Program-made: the position numbers and the translations under genes | Shown here: piece after piece, positions 52,264-61,012 of the stretch | Position numbering within the stretch: the first letter of the stretch is position 1 | Layout: each line of letters opens with the position of its first letter | Assembly: GCF_014218335.1 (NCBI RefSeq) | Contig: NZ_AP023367.1 | Location: 1,303,501-1,367,500, forward strand | Direction: 5' to 3' | Source of the DNA: Anaerocolumna cellulosilytica | Lineage (GTDB): Bacteria > Bacillota > Clostridia > Lachnospirales > Lachnospiraceae | Length of the DNA stretch: 64,000 bases | Notes under the pieces: generated by a model | The model's input: the letters and a program-made list of their open reading frames with translations, nothing else | What the model was told of the DNA's origin: nothing | The model's database searches: none

Positions 52264-52281
52264 AATTTCCCATTATATTTA
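52264..52281 (+). repeat. Interspersed repeat, copy 4 of 4
   Basis: AATTTCCCATTATATTTA, in reading order the same as the other copies, preceded by CAAGTTATTT similar to the CAAGTTAAAT before copy 1. No intact gene follows; the next 270 bases hold only fragments. Confidence 0.6.
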
Positions 52282-52550
52282 AACTAAGACTTTAGGATAT
52301 TGCTTGGCACCAAATACGGATGGGAATATCATGATAAAGAAGAACAGGGGAAATATTAATAAAATAAATCTAAGGATTATAATACCAGCGAATTACGGAC
52401 ACTGCAGACTTACATTAATATAAAAAATAAAAAATACTATAAAATGAAGATTACATTTAATGGCGTCCAACATAGTATGATCAAAGCAATCAATTATTAT
52501 CGGCTAAGCAGAGTACACAAATCCTGTATCTAAATATGAGGTGATAACAG

Positions 52551-53308
52551 ATGAGAATTCTTAATAAATCATTGGAAAGTTTATTTTGTACAAATATTGA
52601 GAACATAACCATTAGACAATGCAGCAATGGGGATGTTAATTCATCTTATATAGCATATTATAAAGAAAAAAATTTATTATAACAGAATATATGGATTATG
52701 AATTGTTAGGAAATATATGGAGATTGTTAAATGTTGAGGAGCAGAAATATATAAAAAATCAAGCTTTGATGATACTTGATAAAATGAATTCCATCGAATC
52801 TGATTATTTTGGAGGAATATATAAAGACGGGAGAATAGAACGATTTAGTAAGTGGACTGATTCTTACAAAAACATTGTGGAAACAGCATTAGGAGACTGC
52901 TTACGTTATGGAAGCTTAGCAGAAAATGAATGTAAAATTATAATAGAAAAAGTGAATGAAAATTCCAGAAAATTGAATCAAGGGATACAACCTAAAGCAG
53001 TATTTTCACACATGGATTTACATTGGAATAATATTTTCATTGATATGAGTACTAAACAGATTAAGGGAGTTTTTGACTTTGGAAGCGCTTTATATATACC
53101 TTGTTATATGGGATATTTCCGCTTGAATCGTGGATTTCTATCTGGAGCAAATTGTTTTTATCATGCAGATACGATTTGTCCTATAGAAATAAATGATTAT
53201 GAATATGAATGTGCTGAAATTCTAAATACATTAGACTATTTTACTTTTCTTTCTTATAAGAAGTATTTGATCAAAAAATTTAACTTTATAAATAGTAATT
53301 TTCTTTAA
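52551..53308 (+). pseudogene. Aminoglycoside/choline phosphotransferase-like gene, deleted inside
   Basis: The 5' piece (ATG 52551, RBS AGGTGAT) encodes MRILNKSLESLFC and NITIRQCSNGDVNSSYIAYY, the start of an APH-type kinase, and stops at 52682. The 3' piece (52691-53308) carries the catalytic loop AVFSHMDLHWNNIFID and the metal-binding GVFDFGSALY. The nucleotide-binding lysine region between them is missing and the frames differ, so the gene is dead. Its 3' end abuts another pseudogene on the opposite strand. Confidence 0.65.
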
Positions 53309-53803
53309 TGATTCTATGGTTAAGTTTTCAAATGGCCAGTCAAAATTTGGCTCAAAGTCATTTGACATGTCACTATCGTCAATGTAATCATGACACAACT
53401 CACAGAATTTTGCCCATATATCTTTTATCTTCTTATAATTATAATATCGATAAATATTCTCAACCCTTTTTAAGCCGAATGTTTCATGATATGTAAGGTG
53501 TATATATGAATAATCAGTTTCTTCGCAAAAAAATCTTCCTCATCCTCATATTCATAATCCATATGCCAGCTTTATCATACCCAGTAGTTATAATTGGAGT
53601 TATGTGTCCGCATTTAGGGCATTTAAAATTAGTAACTAATATGTAAACCTGATTTTGAACCACACAGTTCCCATTCTGGATTGGAAATTATCGTCGAAAC
53701 TTAATATAATCCTCTTTTCTTTCTACATACCATTGTTTTTTCCTTGGACTCCATTTGGCATCATCTTTTTCATCATAAGGTACATTGAGATATAACGGCA
53801 TAA
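53309..53803 (-). pseudogene. DUF5710/zinc-ribbon protein, multiply frameshifted
   Basis: On the minus strand, behind a strong ribosome site (AGAGGGGAG), ATG 53803 starts MPLYLNVPYDEKDDAKWSPR and KKQWYVERKEDYIKF, a DUF5710-like start with a small internal deletion. Further pieces in other frames read NFKCPKCGHITPIITTGYDK (zinc ribbon) and NIYRYYNYKKIKDIWAKFCE. At least three frameshifts are required. It converges with the phosphotransferase pseudogene. Confidence 0.5.
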
Positions 53804-53916
53804 TATAGCTCCCCTCTATTTATCCTGTGTTTGGCATTTATTATAAGAATTATTTTCTATTTTAATATTTTCTTGATTGACTGTTAATAAAATAGGAAGT
53901 AAGCTTAGAAGCAGCT

Positions 53917-54411
53917 TTATTTTATATTTCTATCTTGCAAATTAATTTTCTTTTTGGATTCTAATTCTAGTCGATAACTTTCTAACTCTTTGAGAATATC
54001 TTCATCTGTTTCAATTTTATGCACATATTTAATCGGTTTTTGCTGTTCTTTATATAACTCAATCATCTTACCAATTATATACTCCTTATTTTCATTATCT
54101 AATCGATGATAATAAGAAATAACTTTGCTATATTCTTTGGAATTTGTAGTTGTATAGGGAGCAATAGACTCACTTACGAAATCGTCGTTCGATTCTATTG
54201 GTTCATAATTTAAATTTTCTGTGAGTCCTAAGAGATAATCGGTTGACACCTGAAAAAACTTAGCTATTGCTAATAAATTTTCGACAGTTGGTATTTTTAT
54301 TCCATTTTCATAAGCAGCAATCGTACTTTGAGTTAAATTTAACTTTTTTGCTAATTCTAGCTGAGTTAAATGCTTGTCTTTTCTTAAATGTTTAATCTTT
54401 CTTTCCAACAA
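53917..54411 (-). CDS. XRE-family repressor (CI-like)
   Basis: The protein of about 164 residues has an N-terminal helix-turn-helix (HLRKDKHLTQLELAKKLNLT, then TIAAYENGIKIPTVENLLAI, and DYLLGLTE) typical of phage and element repressors, and a C-terminal helical half without a peptidase motif. GGGAGGTG ends 6-9 bases before TTG codons at 54411/54408; the GTG at 54420 overlaps that site. It is the only intact regulator beside the recombinase and may control the element's excision. Confidence 0.78.
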   Translation of the reverse strand: MLERKIKHLRKDKHLTQLELAKKLNLTQSTIAAYENGIKIPTVENLLAIAKFFQVSTDYLLGLTENLNYEPIESNDDFVSESIAPYTTTNSKEYSKVISYYHRLDNENKEYIIGKMIELYKEQQKPIKYVHKIETDEDILKELESYRLELESKKKINLQDRNIK

Positions 54412-54559
54412 ACGTGTCACCTCCCTAATTTCTATCTTCCATTATATTATAATTTGAAGTTCCTTTGTGATAATATTTCTAAATATAATATTTCATTGAC
54501 TATAAAACCTTAAAGTGATATAATTATTCCTGATAATGATTTTATCATCAATTTTTTTT

Positions 54560-54905
54560 CTATGTACCTTGAAAACTCCATAAAAGTGTTCTCGACGTTC
54601 CTCTGTGAAGCGACTGTGTTTAACGAGTAATCCGTTCCATGCGGTTAATCTTCAAAATGTGCCTAAAAGGCTAAGCGGTGATAGACCACGCCACGACCAC
54701 CTGCGGAATAAACCGTAAATAAGATAACATCAAAGGTGCAAAGCGATAAATGGTATTATCAAGGCAGGGAGTGGTAACCTGCTCGCCATGATCACCAGAG
54801 GGATAATGATACTTCTGTTCGTAAAATTGGGACAGCTATCCATAGGAATGGGTAGATCCGAAGCATTAGCTGGATATGAAAGAAGAGATTGGACTATATA
54901 TACAA
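54560..54905 (+). ncRNA. Large candidate structured RNA
   Basis: This 345-base, comparatively G+C-rich stretch has no protein frame in any reading and many complementary segments: GCAGG/CCTGC (54764-54768, 54778-54782), CTATCC/GGGTAG (54836-54841, 54850-54855) nested within CAGC/GCTG, and GTGATAGACCAC. It lies between an XRE repressor and a large serine recombinase. I considered group I and II introns and known regulatory RNAs but recognise none. Confidence 0.45.
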
Positions 54906-55020
54906 TACATATAATAATATAATTGATTATGACCTGACTTACTTGAACACTTTAATTTAAATAATCTTCATTTGAATTCGTTGTTTAACATATGGCTACT
55001 GCCTGGGTAGTCAACACAAA

Positions 55021-55116
55021 TTATCAATTTTCAATAGGGCATATGGTATGGAAAATAAAAAATTATACTCCCCTTTCAATAATCATCATACGGTATGCTC
55101 TATTGAAAGTTGATAA
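55021..55116. repeat. Long imperfect hairpin, 30-base arms
   Basis: The arms (55021-55050 and 55087-55116) match in about 26 of 30 positions when one is reverse-complemented; both contain TTTCAATAG and TTATCAA. The 36-base loop is A+T-rich. It could be a recombinase-binding site, a fossil MITE or a structure in the leader of the recombinase transcript. Confidence 0.6.
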
Positions 55117-55130
55117 AGTAATACTAACTT

Positions 55131-55160
55131 AAGCTGTTTACTGAGTAGACAGCTTTTTAT
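55131..55160 (+). terminator. Terminator upstream of the recombinase unit
   Basis: AAGCTGTTTACT pairs with AGTAGACAGCTT (one mismatch) followed by TTTTAT. Placed 86 bases ahead of the small gene at 55246, it could terminate or attenuate transcription into the recombinase. Confidence 0.65.
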
Positions 55161-55245
55161 TATTGTAGCTGGGTAATTATAATAGTTTTTGTCACATATA
55201 ATGGGAATAAGCTTAGATTACGAACCAATCTGGAAAGGAGTCAAC

Positions 55246-55395
55246 ATGCAGCAATCTGAGAAGAAGTTACATAGGGAAGATAATAGTAAAAATCATGGTT
55301 ATCGTGTTTATATTAAACATAGCAATAATGATAGAAGTCTTACGGACTGTATGAAGGAAGTAATTAAAACTACATTAAGCAAATCTTTACTCTAA
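55246..55395 (+). CDS. Small protein preceding the serine recombinase
   Basis: AAAGGAG lies 6 bases before the ATG at 55246, which opens a 49-residue, basic protein (MQQSEKKLHREDNSKNHGYR, LTDCMKEVIKTTLSKSLL). It precedes the recombinase gene by 18 bases. Its position fits a co-expressed accessory or directionality factor, but it has no known domain. The frame open upstream to TTG 55189 is not preceded by a ribosome site. Confidence 0.5.
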   Translation: MQQSEKKLHREDNSKNHGYRVYIKHSNNDRSLTDCMKEVIKTTLSKSLL

Positions 55396-55413
55396 CTGGG
55401 GGATACGAAAAAC

Positions 55414-56979
55414 ATGGAATTCAGAGTAGGTGGCTATCTCAGACTGTCAAATGAAGATGGAGACAACAAACAATCAGAAAGTATTGAGAATCAGCTATCT
55501 ATCATACAGCAATACTTGGATAATCATCAGGAACTTGTATTAGTAGATACCTATATTGATGATGGATATACTGGCATGAACTATGACAGAGATGAGTTCA
55601 AGAGGATGATGTGTGATATAGAAGCTGGTAAAATTAATACAATAGTTACGAAAGACCTTTCTCGTTTAGGTCGTGACCAGGTTGAAACATCCAGGCTAAT
55701 AAAAAAAGATTTCATTATAAGAAAAATAAGATACATTGCTATAGATGACAATATTGATACCTTTAACGAGGAACGAAACGATATTGTTGTCCCTTTTCGA
55801 ATTTTATTTAATGATTTCTATTCTCAGGATATTTCCGTAAAAATCAAGGCAGCACTAAATTCAAAAAGAAAAAGGGGTGATTTCATAGGAGCTTTTGCAC
55901 CCTTTGGATATCAAAAGGACAGCAATAATAATAATCGCTTGATACCGGATGAGGAAGCTGCTGCTATAGTTAGGCGAATCTTTCAAATGTATTTGCAAGG
56001 ATATGGAAAGATGAAGATAGCACGAATTTTAAATAAGGAAGGCATCCTATGTCCTACGGAATACAAAAGGGAGAAGAAAGAGAAGTATCAGAACAGCAGG
56101 AAACTAAGCAGTACGAATTATTGGACGTATTCTACCATTAATCGCATATTAAGCAACGAGGTTTATATTGGACACATGGTACAGCACAAACAGGAGAAGA
56201 TTTCTTATAATCTGAAGCAGCACAGAGCTGTGCCAGCAGAAAAGTATATTGTGGTTAACAATACACATGAAGCAATTATTGAAGCAGAAACTTTTGATAT
56301 AGTTCAAAAATTATTGAAATCAAAGAATCGAAATCCGGGTTTGGAGCAAAACATCACCATGTATGCAGGATTATTAAAATGCGGTGATTGTGGAAGAAGA
56401 CTTGCTAAAACAAAGATTAAAACTAAGACAGGTGATACAATATATTATAAGTGCGGCTCATATAAACAATATGGAAAAGAAGTGTGCTCCAGCCATTCTA
56501 TCCGGGAAGACGTGCTAAATGATATAGTCCTTGATACTATAAAAGAAGAAGCTCAGGAAGCATTAACTCAAAAAGATATAGATATTATGAAAACAATATC
56601 GTATAATGAACCCAGAGATAATGATGAATTAAAGCTTTCAGAGATTAAAATGGCAATGGTCAATCTTAAACAGGAAAAATCAAATATGTTACGAATGTTA
56701 GCCAAGGGTGTTATCAACGAGAGTGACTATCAGAATTTTCAGACTGAGATTGATCAAGAAGAAAGAAAATATCAAGAAAAAGAAACGATATTAAGAGACA
56801 AACAATCAAAAACAAATAAGTATTTAGAACAGCATGATAAGTGGATTCTTAATTTTATCAATTATGTGAACATTGATTCCATAACGAGAGAAATTCTCGT
56901 TTCATTAATTGATGAGATAAATGTATTTGAGGATAAAAGAATTATCATATCTTTTAAATTTAAGAGTCCGTTTCTATAA
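55414..56979 (+). CDS. Large serine recombinase
   Basis: The 521-residue protein has an N-terminal resolvase domain with catalytic Ser12 (YLRLSNEDGD) and TKDLSRLGRDQVETSRL with the conserved arginines, a recombinase domain (residues about 160-260, GAFAPFGYQKD), a zinc ribbon (CGDCGRRL, then CGSYKQYGKEVC) and a coiled-coil C-terminus. This is the TnpX/phiC31 class that integrates and excises clostridial elements. It ends 57 bases before a polysaccharide deacetylase gene broken at its 5' side, which marks the element's end. Confidence 0.92.
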   Translation: MEFRVGGYLRLSNEDGDNKQSESIENQLSIIQQYLDNHQELVLVDTYIDDGYTGMNYDRDEFKRMMCDIEAGKINTIVTKDLSRLGRDQVETSRLIKKDFIIRKIRYIAIDDNIDTFNEERNDIVVPFRILFNDFYSQDISVKIKAALNSKRKRGDFIGAFAPFGYQKDSNNNNRLIPDEEAAAIVRRIFQMYLQGYGKMKIARILNKEGILCPTEYKREKKEKYQNSRKLSSTNYWTYSTINRILSNEVYIGHMVQHKQEKISYNLKQHRAVPAEKYIVVNNTHEAIIEAETFDIVQKLLKSKNRNPGLEQNITMYAGLLKCGDCGRRLAKTKIKTKTGDTIYYKCGSYKQYGKEVCSSHSIREDVLNDIVLDTIKEEAQEALTQKDIDIMKTISYNEPRDNDELKLSEIKMAMVNLKQEKSNMLRMLAKGVINESDYQNFQTEIDQEERKYQEKETILRDKQSKTNKYLEQHDKWILNFINYVNIDSITREILVSLIDEINVFEDKRIIISFKFKSPFL

Positions 56980-56985
56980 AGTGCT

Positions 56986-57019
56986 GACTGTAATATTTTT
57001 TAGAAATAACCTTACAGTC
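56986..57019. promoter_or_regulatory. Inverted repeat next to the element's right end
   Basis: GACTGTAA (56986-56993) and TTACAGTC (57012-57019) are perfect inverted copies separated by 18 A+T-rich bases. They lie between the recombinase stop and the deacetylase sequence, where an attachment site or terminator is expected. The likely crossover is a few bases to the right, within CTTGGGGG (57035-57042). Confidence 0.55.
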
Positions 57020-57036
57020 TTTATCTAGCTTTCCCT

Positions 57037-57618
57037 TGGGGGAATGATGATACAGAAGAAATACTTGATATATTGGAAAAATATGACATCAAGGTTACTT
57101 TTTTCATGACTGGGGGTTGGATTGATAAATATCCGGAGGATGTTAAAGCTATCGCAGCAGCAGGGCATGATCTTGGGAATCACAGTGAAAATCACAAACA
57201 CATGTCGCAGCTATCTATAACTGAATGTAAGAAGGAAATCCAGACAGCTCATGATAAAGTGAAAGAACTAACAGGAATAGATATGAATTTATTTAGAGCT
57301 CCTTATGGTGATTATAATAATACGTTGATTGAATCTACGGAGGAACTAGGATATTATTGTGTTCAGTGGGATGTGGATAGTCTCGACTGGAAAGATTATG
57401 GCGTGGAATCCATTGTAAAAACAGTTGTTGATAACAACCATTTAGGAAATGGATCTATCATCCTGTGTCATAATGGTGCAAAATACACAAAAGATGCATT
57501 GGAATTAGTGATTACTGGTTTACAGTCAAAAGGTTATGAGATAGTTCCTATATCACAAATAATATATACGGATAATTATTATATGGATCATGAAGGACGG
57601 CAATTTCAAAAAAAATAA
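57037..57618 (+). pseudogene. Polysaccharide deacetylase, 5'-truncated by the element
   Basis: From WGNDDTEEILDILEKYDIKV the sequence is a NodB-type polysaccharide deacetylase (VTFFMTGGW, GNHSENHKHMSQL with metal-binding His residues, FRAPYGDYN, VQWDVDSLDW). The signal and the first catalytic Asp region, usually in ISFDAAWG, are replaced by element-derived sequence with a stop just upstream (57007). The missing 5' half should lie at the other end of the element. The gene normally modifies peptidoglycan or similar polymers. Confidence 0.8.
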
Positions 57619-57947
57619 ATATAGATAGTAATAACCCACTTTTCATCTAATATAATTCACTTTATTCGGTTACATAATAACTTCTCCATGAATTTCACCA
57701 AAACGAAATAGAGATTTTGGGTAATACATTGAGATTTTTGTATACAACTTAGGATAAAATCATAAATGGATTACAGTAGAACCAAAGTTGGTTATAGAGA
57801 AGATTAAAGATTTATTAGTCTAATTAATGCAATAATAATGCATTTTTCTGGAAAAATTGAGCCATAACAATTGACTTTTTTTATAAAGAATATTAAGATG
57901 GTGGAGAGGATTAAATTCAAGATAATATTGCAGTAATAGGAGCAGGA
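57619..57947. other. Intergenic region, no feature recognised
   Basis: These 329 A+T-rich bases hold no credible frame or strong hairpin. They separate the broken deacetylase gene from the membrane/VWA gene pair. Confidence 0.5.
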
Positions 57948-58673
57948 ATGAAAAATAACAGGAATAATACAATATATTGGATTGTTATACTGGGAGCACT
58001 GTTAACAGTGCCGGCCGCCTTAATTGTAATGAATAAATTCACGGACGCATCTAATACTTTTAAGGCTGTTTTTATAACCATCATCTTTTTTATTATTTCA
58101 GGGGCAATAGCACTGCTCTATAACCGGATTTTCGGTGTAACTATGCATGAAATAACTGAAAGAATTAATTTAACCGAACTGGATAAAAGTCTGAGTTGGT
58201 TACAGGGGTACCCTAGAAGGCAGAGCAGCAACAGCAACAGTATGAAAAGACTGTATCAAAATGTACATCGCGTATGTGGGCAAATTGATAACTTTAAAAG
58301 AAGAAAAGAAGTTTATGTAAAGTTGTTGGATGAGGCACAACTAGACAGAGGTAATTCCTTGTCACAGCTTGTACATACTATTGAAAATGCTCTGGTAATT
58401 CACGTTGAGCGCATCATAAACCGCATAGAGATATTTGATGATAAGGTACAACCTAGTATTGTTAGTGAGAATCTGGCATATATTGAGGCTTATGTAGAAA
58501 AAAATGAAACTATTTTGTTGAATTTTGAAAAACTGATAGCGCAGGTATCCAGCATGGGTGATGTTGCTGAGGAAGCTGATATCAGCAAACTGACAGATAT
58601 CATTAAAGCTATGGAAAGTATACGTGCAGATAGAGATGATGAAATAGACGATTTAGTTAAAAAGTACCAATAA
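57948..58673 (+). CDS. Membrane protein with coiled-coil domain
   Basis: The 241-residue protein has two N-terminal membrane helices (residues 10-28 and 38-57) and a long helical cytoplasmic part (LDKSLSWLQGYPRRQSS, FKRRKEVYVKLLDEAQLDRG). GGAGCAGGA precedes the ATG. It is followed 21 bases later by a VWA-domain protein gene; the two are probably a functional pair at the membrane. The family is not recognised. Confidence 0.6.
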   Translation: MKNNRNNTIYWIVILGALLTVPAALIVMNKFTDASNTFKAVFITIIFFIISGAIALLYNRIFGVTMHEITERINLTELDKSLSWLQGYPRRQSSNSNSMKRLYQNVHRVCGQIDNFKRRKEVYVKLLDEAQLDRGNSLSQLVHTIENALVIHVERIINRIEIFDDKVQPSIVSENLAYIEAYVEKNETILLNFEKLIAQVSSMGDVAEEADISKLTDIIKAMESIRADRDDEIDDLVKKYQ

Positions 58674-58694
58674 GAAGGGAAGTGAGCTATAAAC

Positions 58695-60386
58695 ATGCGT
58701 AATAATAAAATTGTAAAATTTATATTTGGAATTGTTGCTGTCTTTGTAATTGTTCTTGTTTTAGTAAATTTGGCAGGCAACCCCAAGTCAAAACAGACTT
58801 CTGAATTTACTTCGTATTCAGAGAAGGATATTGCAGGTAAAATTACATTTTTAAAGGATAAAATAAATATAACAGAAGCTACACCAAGAAAAGCTTCTGT
58901 GGAACTTACTACGGCTAGTTTGTATGATGAACTACCAGAGATTGAAAAATATCCTTTAGTTGTTGAAGGAACTGGCGATATTGTGCTTGAAATTTTTGTA
59001 AGTCCTGAAAAAGCAGGTTCAGGAAAAGATGGTTGGCTGATTGAAGCAGCTAAGGAATTTAATGCTCAGAAATTCAAAGTTGGCAAAAAAACAGCATCTG
59101 TTTCTATTCGAAATGTTTCCTCGGGCCAGGGTGCTGACTATATTATATCAGGAAAATATCTTCCGGACGCATATACACCATCTTCTCGTTTATGGGGAGA
59201 TTTAATTAAAGCACAAGGCGGTAATGTTACCGTTGAAGTCGATCGTATGGTGGGTAATGTGGCTGGTATTTTAGTAAGTAAGACTACAAAAAATAAATTG
59301 GAAACGGCTTATGGAAAAGCAGATTTAGAGGCGGTAATCAAAGCAGTTGTCAATAATGAAATTGTTATGGGCTATACCAATCCATTATCAAGTTCTACCG
59401 GACTGAACTTTTTATTAAGTACACTTAATTATTATGATCAGGACCAATTATTAAGTGAAAAGGCAAAAGCAGGTTTTACTTCCTTTCAGAACAACATTCC
59501 TTTTGTTGCATATACCACCATACAGATGAGAGATAGTGCTTCTTCTGGTAAGCTTGAGGGGATGATTAACGAATATCAGCTGTATGTTAATGATGAAGAA
59601 TTATCTAAGTATGAATTTATACCATTTGGTATAAGACATGATAATCCCCTCTATTCTGTGGGGAATCTTTCAGAAGGCAAGCAGGCAGCGCTTGATGGAT
59701 TTGTGAAGTTTTGTCAGGAATCAAAGATGCAGAAGCTTGCAGCAGAGTATGGCTTTAACGGAATGGATGAATATAAAGGAGATTCTTATGACACCTCCGG
59801 AGGTACAATTGTTCAAGCACAAAAACTGTGGAAAGAAAATAAAGACGGGGGTAAAGATATTATTGCTGTTTTCGTAGCTGATACCAGTGGTAGTATGGAT
59901 GGTGACCCACTTCTTCAATTGAAAAAAAGTTTAATAAATGGTGCTCAGTACATTAACGATAATAACAGCATTGGATTAGTAAGTTATAGCTCTGACGTAA
60001 CCATAGAAGTACCTGTTGCAAAATTTGACTTAAATCAGCGGGCATATTTTCAAGGTGCTGTAGAGGATTTGCAGGCAGTCGGGGGAACAGCCTCCTATGA
60101 TGGCGTGGCCGTTGGTATCAGTATGTTGCTGGAGGCAAAGCAAAAGAGCCCAAATGCAAAGCTTATGCTCTTTTTATTAAGTGATGGTGCCACCAATGAA
60201 GGAAACACGATGGAATATGTATCACCTCTTATAAAGGAATCTGGAATACCAATTTATACGATTGGTTATAATGCTGACATAGAAGCATTGCAGACAATTT
60301 CGGAAATTAATGAAGCTTCCAGTATAAATGCAGATTCTGATGATGTTATCTATAAAATAAAGAGTTTATTTAATGCCCAAATGTAA
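58695..60386 (+). CDS. Membrane-anchored solute-binding/VWA-domain protein
   Basis: The 563-residue protein has an N-terminal membrane anchor (residues 7-25), a region like extracellular solute-binding proteins (about 75-370) and a C-terminal von Willebrand A domain with an intact metal-binding MIDAS motif (VADTSGSMDGDP near residue 396, then TASYDG). VWA domains mediate metal-dependent protein contacts. Its start is an ATG behind AAGGGAAGTGAG. With the preceding gene it may form a surface complex of unknown function. Confidence 0.75.
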   Translation: MRNNKIVKFIFGIVAVFVIVLVLVNLAGNPKSKQTSEFTSYSEKDIAGKITFLKDKINITEATPRKASVELTTASLYDELPEIEKYPLVVEGTGDIVLEIFVSPEKAGSGKDGWLIEAAKEFNAQKFKVGKKTASVSIRNVSSGQGADYIISGKYLPDAYTPSSRLWGDLIKAQGGNVTVEVDRMVGNVAGILVSKTTKNKLETAYGKADLEAVIKAVVNNEIVMGYTNPLSSSTGLNFLLSTLNYYDQDQLLSEKAKAGFTSFQNNIPFVAYTTIQMRDSASSGKLEGMINEYQLYVNDEELSKYEFIPFGIRHDNPLYSVGNLSEGKQAALDGFVKFCQESKMQKLAAEYGFNGMDEYKGDSYDTSGGTIVQAQKLWKENKDGGKDIIAVFVADTSGSMDGDPLLQLKKSLINGAQYINDNNSIGLVSYSSDVTIEVPVAKFDLNQRAYFQGAVEDLQAVGGTASYDGVAVGISMLLEAKQKSPNAKLMLFLLSDGATNEGNTMEYVSPLIKESGIPIYTIGYNADIEALQTISEINEASSINADSDDVIYKIKSLFNAQM

Positions 60387-60431
60387 TACTTATACTAATA
60401 AAAATAAATTTATTATAAAAGCTTTAATATG

Positions 60432-60475
60432 AATAGACAGCCAGGTTTCATAAAAACCAGACTGTCTATTTTTTG
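60432..60475 (+). terminator. Rho-independent terminator
   Basis: AATAGACAG (60432-60440) pairs with CTGTCTATT (60462-60470) around an inner GGTTT/AAACC stem, followed by TTTTT. It ends the VWA operon. Confidence 0.85.
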
Positions 60476-60611
60476 TATTGATTAATTTGATAATAAGTAC
60501 CAACTTACGAATCAGCCTATAAAGATGATACAATGTGAATATTTTTTTTGTAGATAGGTATAATAGCTATGTAATTCACTCACTTAAATATTCTTACCTT
60601 AGGAGGTCATC

Positions 60612-60797
60612 ATGGAAAATAGCTATAATAACAATTATTCAGACAAGTCAGGTAGTAACGCTTATACGGGAGAATCTTCAAAAAACAAGACCAGTAACAC
60701 TCATACAAGCAGCTCAAAGAATTTAGTAGATTCCAGTAAAGATTCTACTAAAAATTCTAAAAATGATTCTAATGAAAGTGCTCGTAATTGTGACTGA
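60612..60797 (+). CDS. Ser/Asn-rich low-complexity small protein
   Basis: A strong AGGAGG lies 7 bases before ATG 60612. The 61-residue product is extremely rich in Ser, Asn, Lys and Thr (SSKNLVDSSKDSTKNSKND) and is hydrophilic throughout. Small proteins of this kind occur in spore coats of clostridia, which is only a suggestion. No membrane segment or motif is present. Confidence 0.55.
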   Translation: MENSYNNNYSDKSGSNAYTGESSKNKTSNTHTSSSKNLVDSSKDSTKNSKNDSNESARNCD

Positions 60798-60854
60798 ATA
60801 TTTTATTTATACAAAAAAAGCATTTGCATTAATTGCTGATTAACTGCCCTGAAT

Positions 60855-60966
60855 AGAGAAAGCTCCATGATTTCCTTCTTTCATCGGTTGAAAGACATAA
60901 TACTTTTATGAATATCTCTTTCAATACGTATAGTTTAGGGAATTCAGGGAGCTTTTTATTTGTTAT
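60855..60966 (+). promoter_or_regulatory. Structured leader or long terminator before the amidohydrolase gene
   Basis: AGCTCC with TGA and TTTCC (60859-60875) pairs with GGGAA, TCA and GGGAGCT (60940-60956) across about 60 bases that contain CTTTC/GAAAG. The closing arm is followed by TTTTTATTT. This is the form of a riboswitch- or attenuator-type terminator; it lies about 50 bases before the ATG at 61013. No known riboswitch class is recognised. Confidence 0.45.
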
Positions 60967-61012
60967 AAGGATATTTATTTCTTTAAATTTTATATTATAA
61001 AAAGAGGTACTT

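Noticed and set aside
49071-52281. CRISPR-like array
   Set aside because: Copies are 500-1700 bases apart and separate genes, not short spacers.
53308-53496. 62-residue plus-strand frame
   Set aside because: It is the antisense of a degraded minus-strand gene, which gives a more protein-like sequence.
54560-54905. Group I or group II intron
   Set aside because: No intron-encoded protein, no recognisable domain V or P7/P3 core and no interrupted gene at the flanks.
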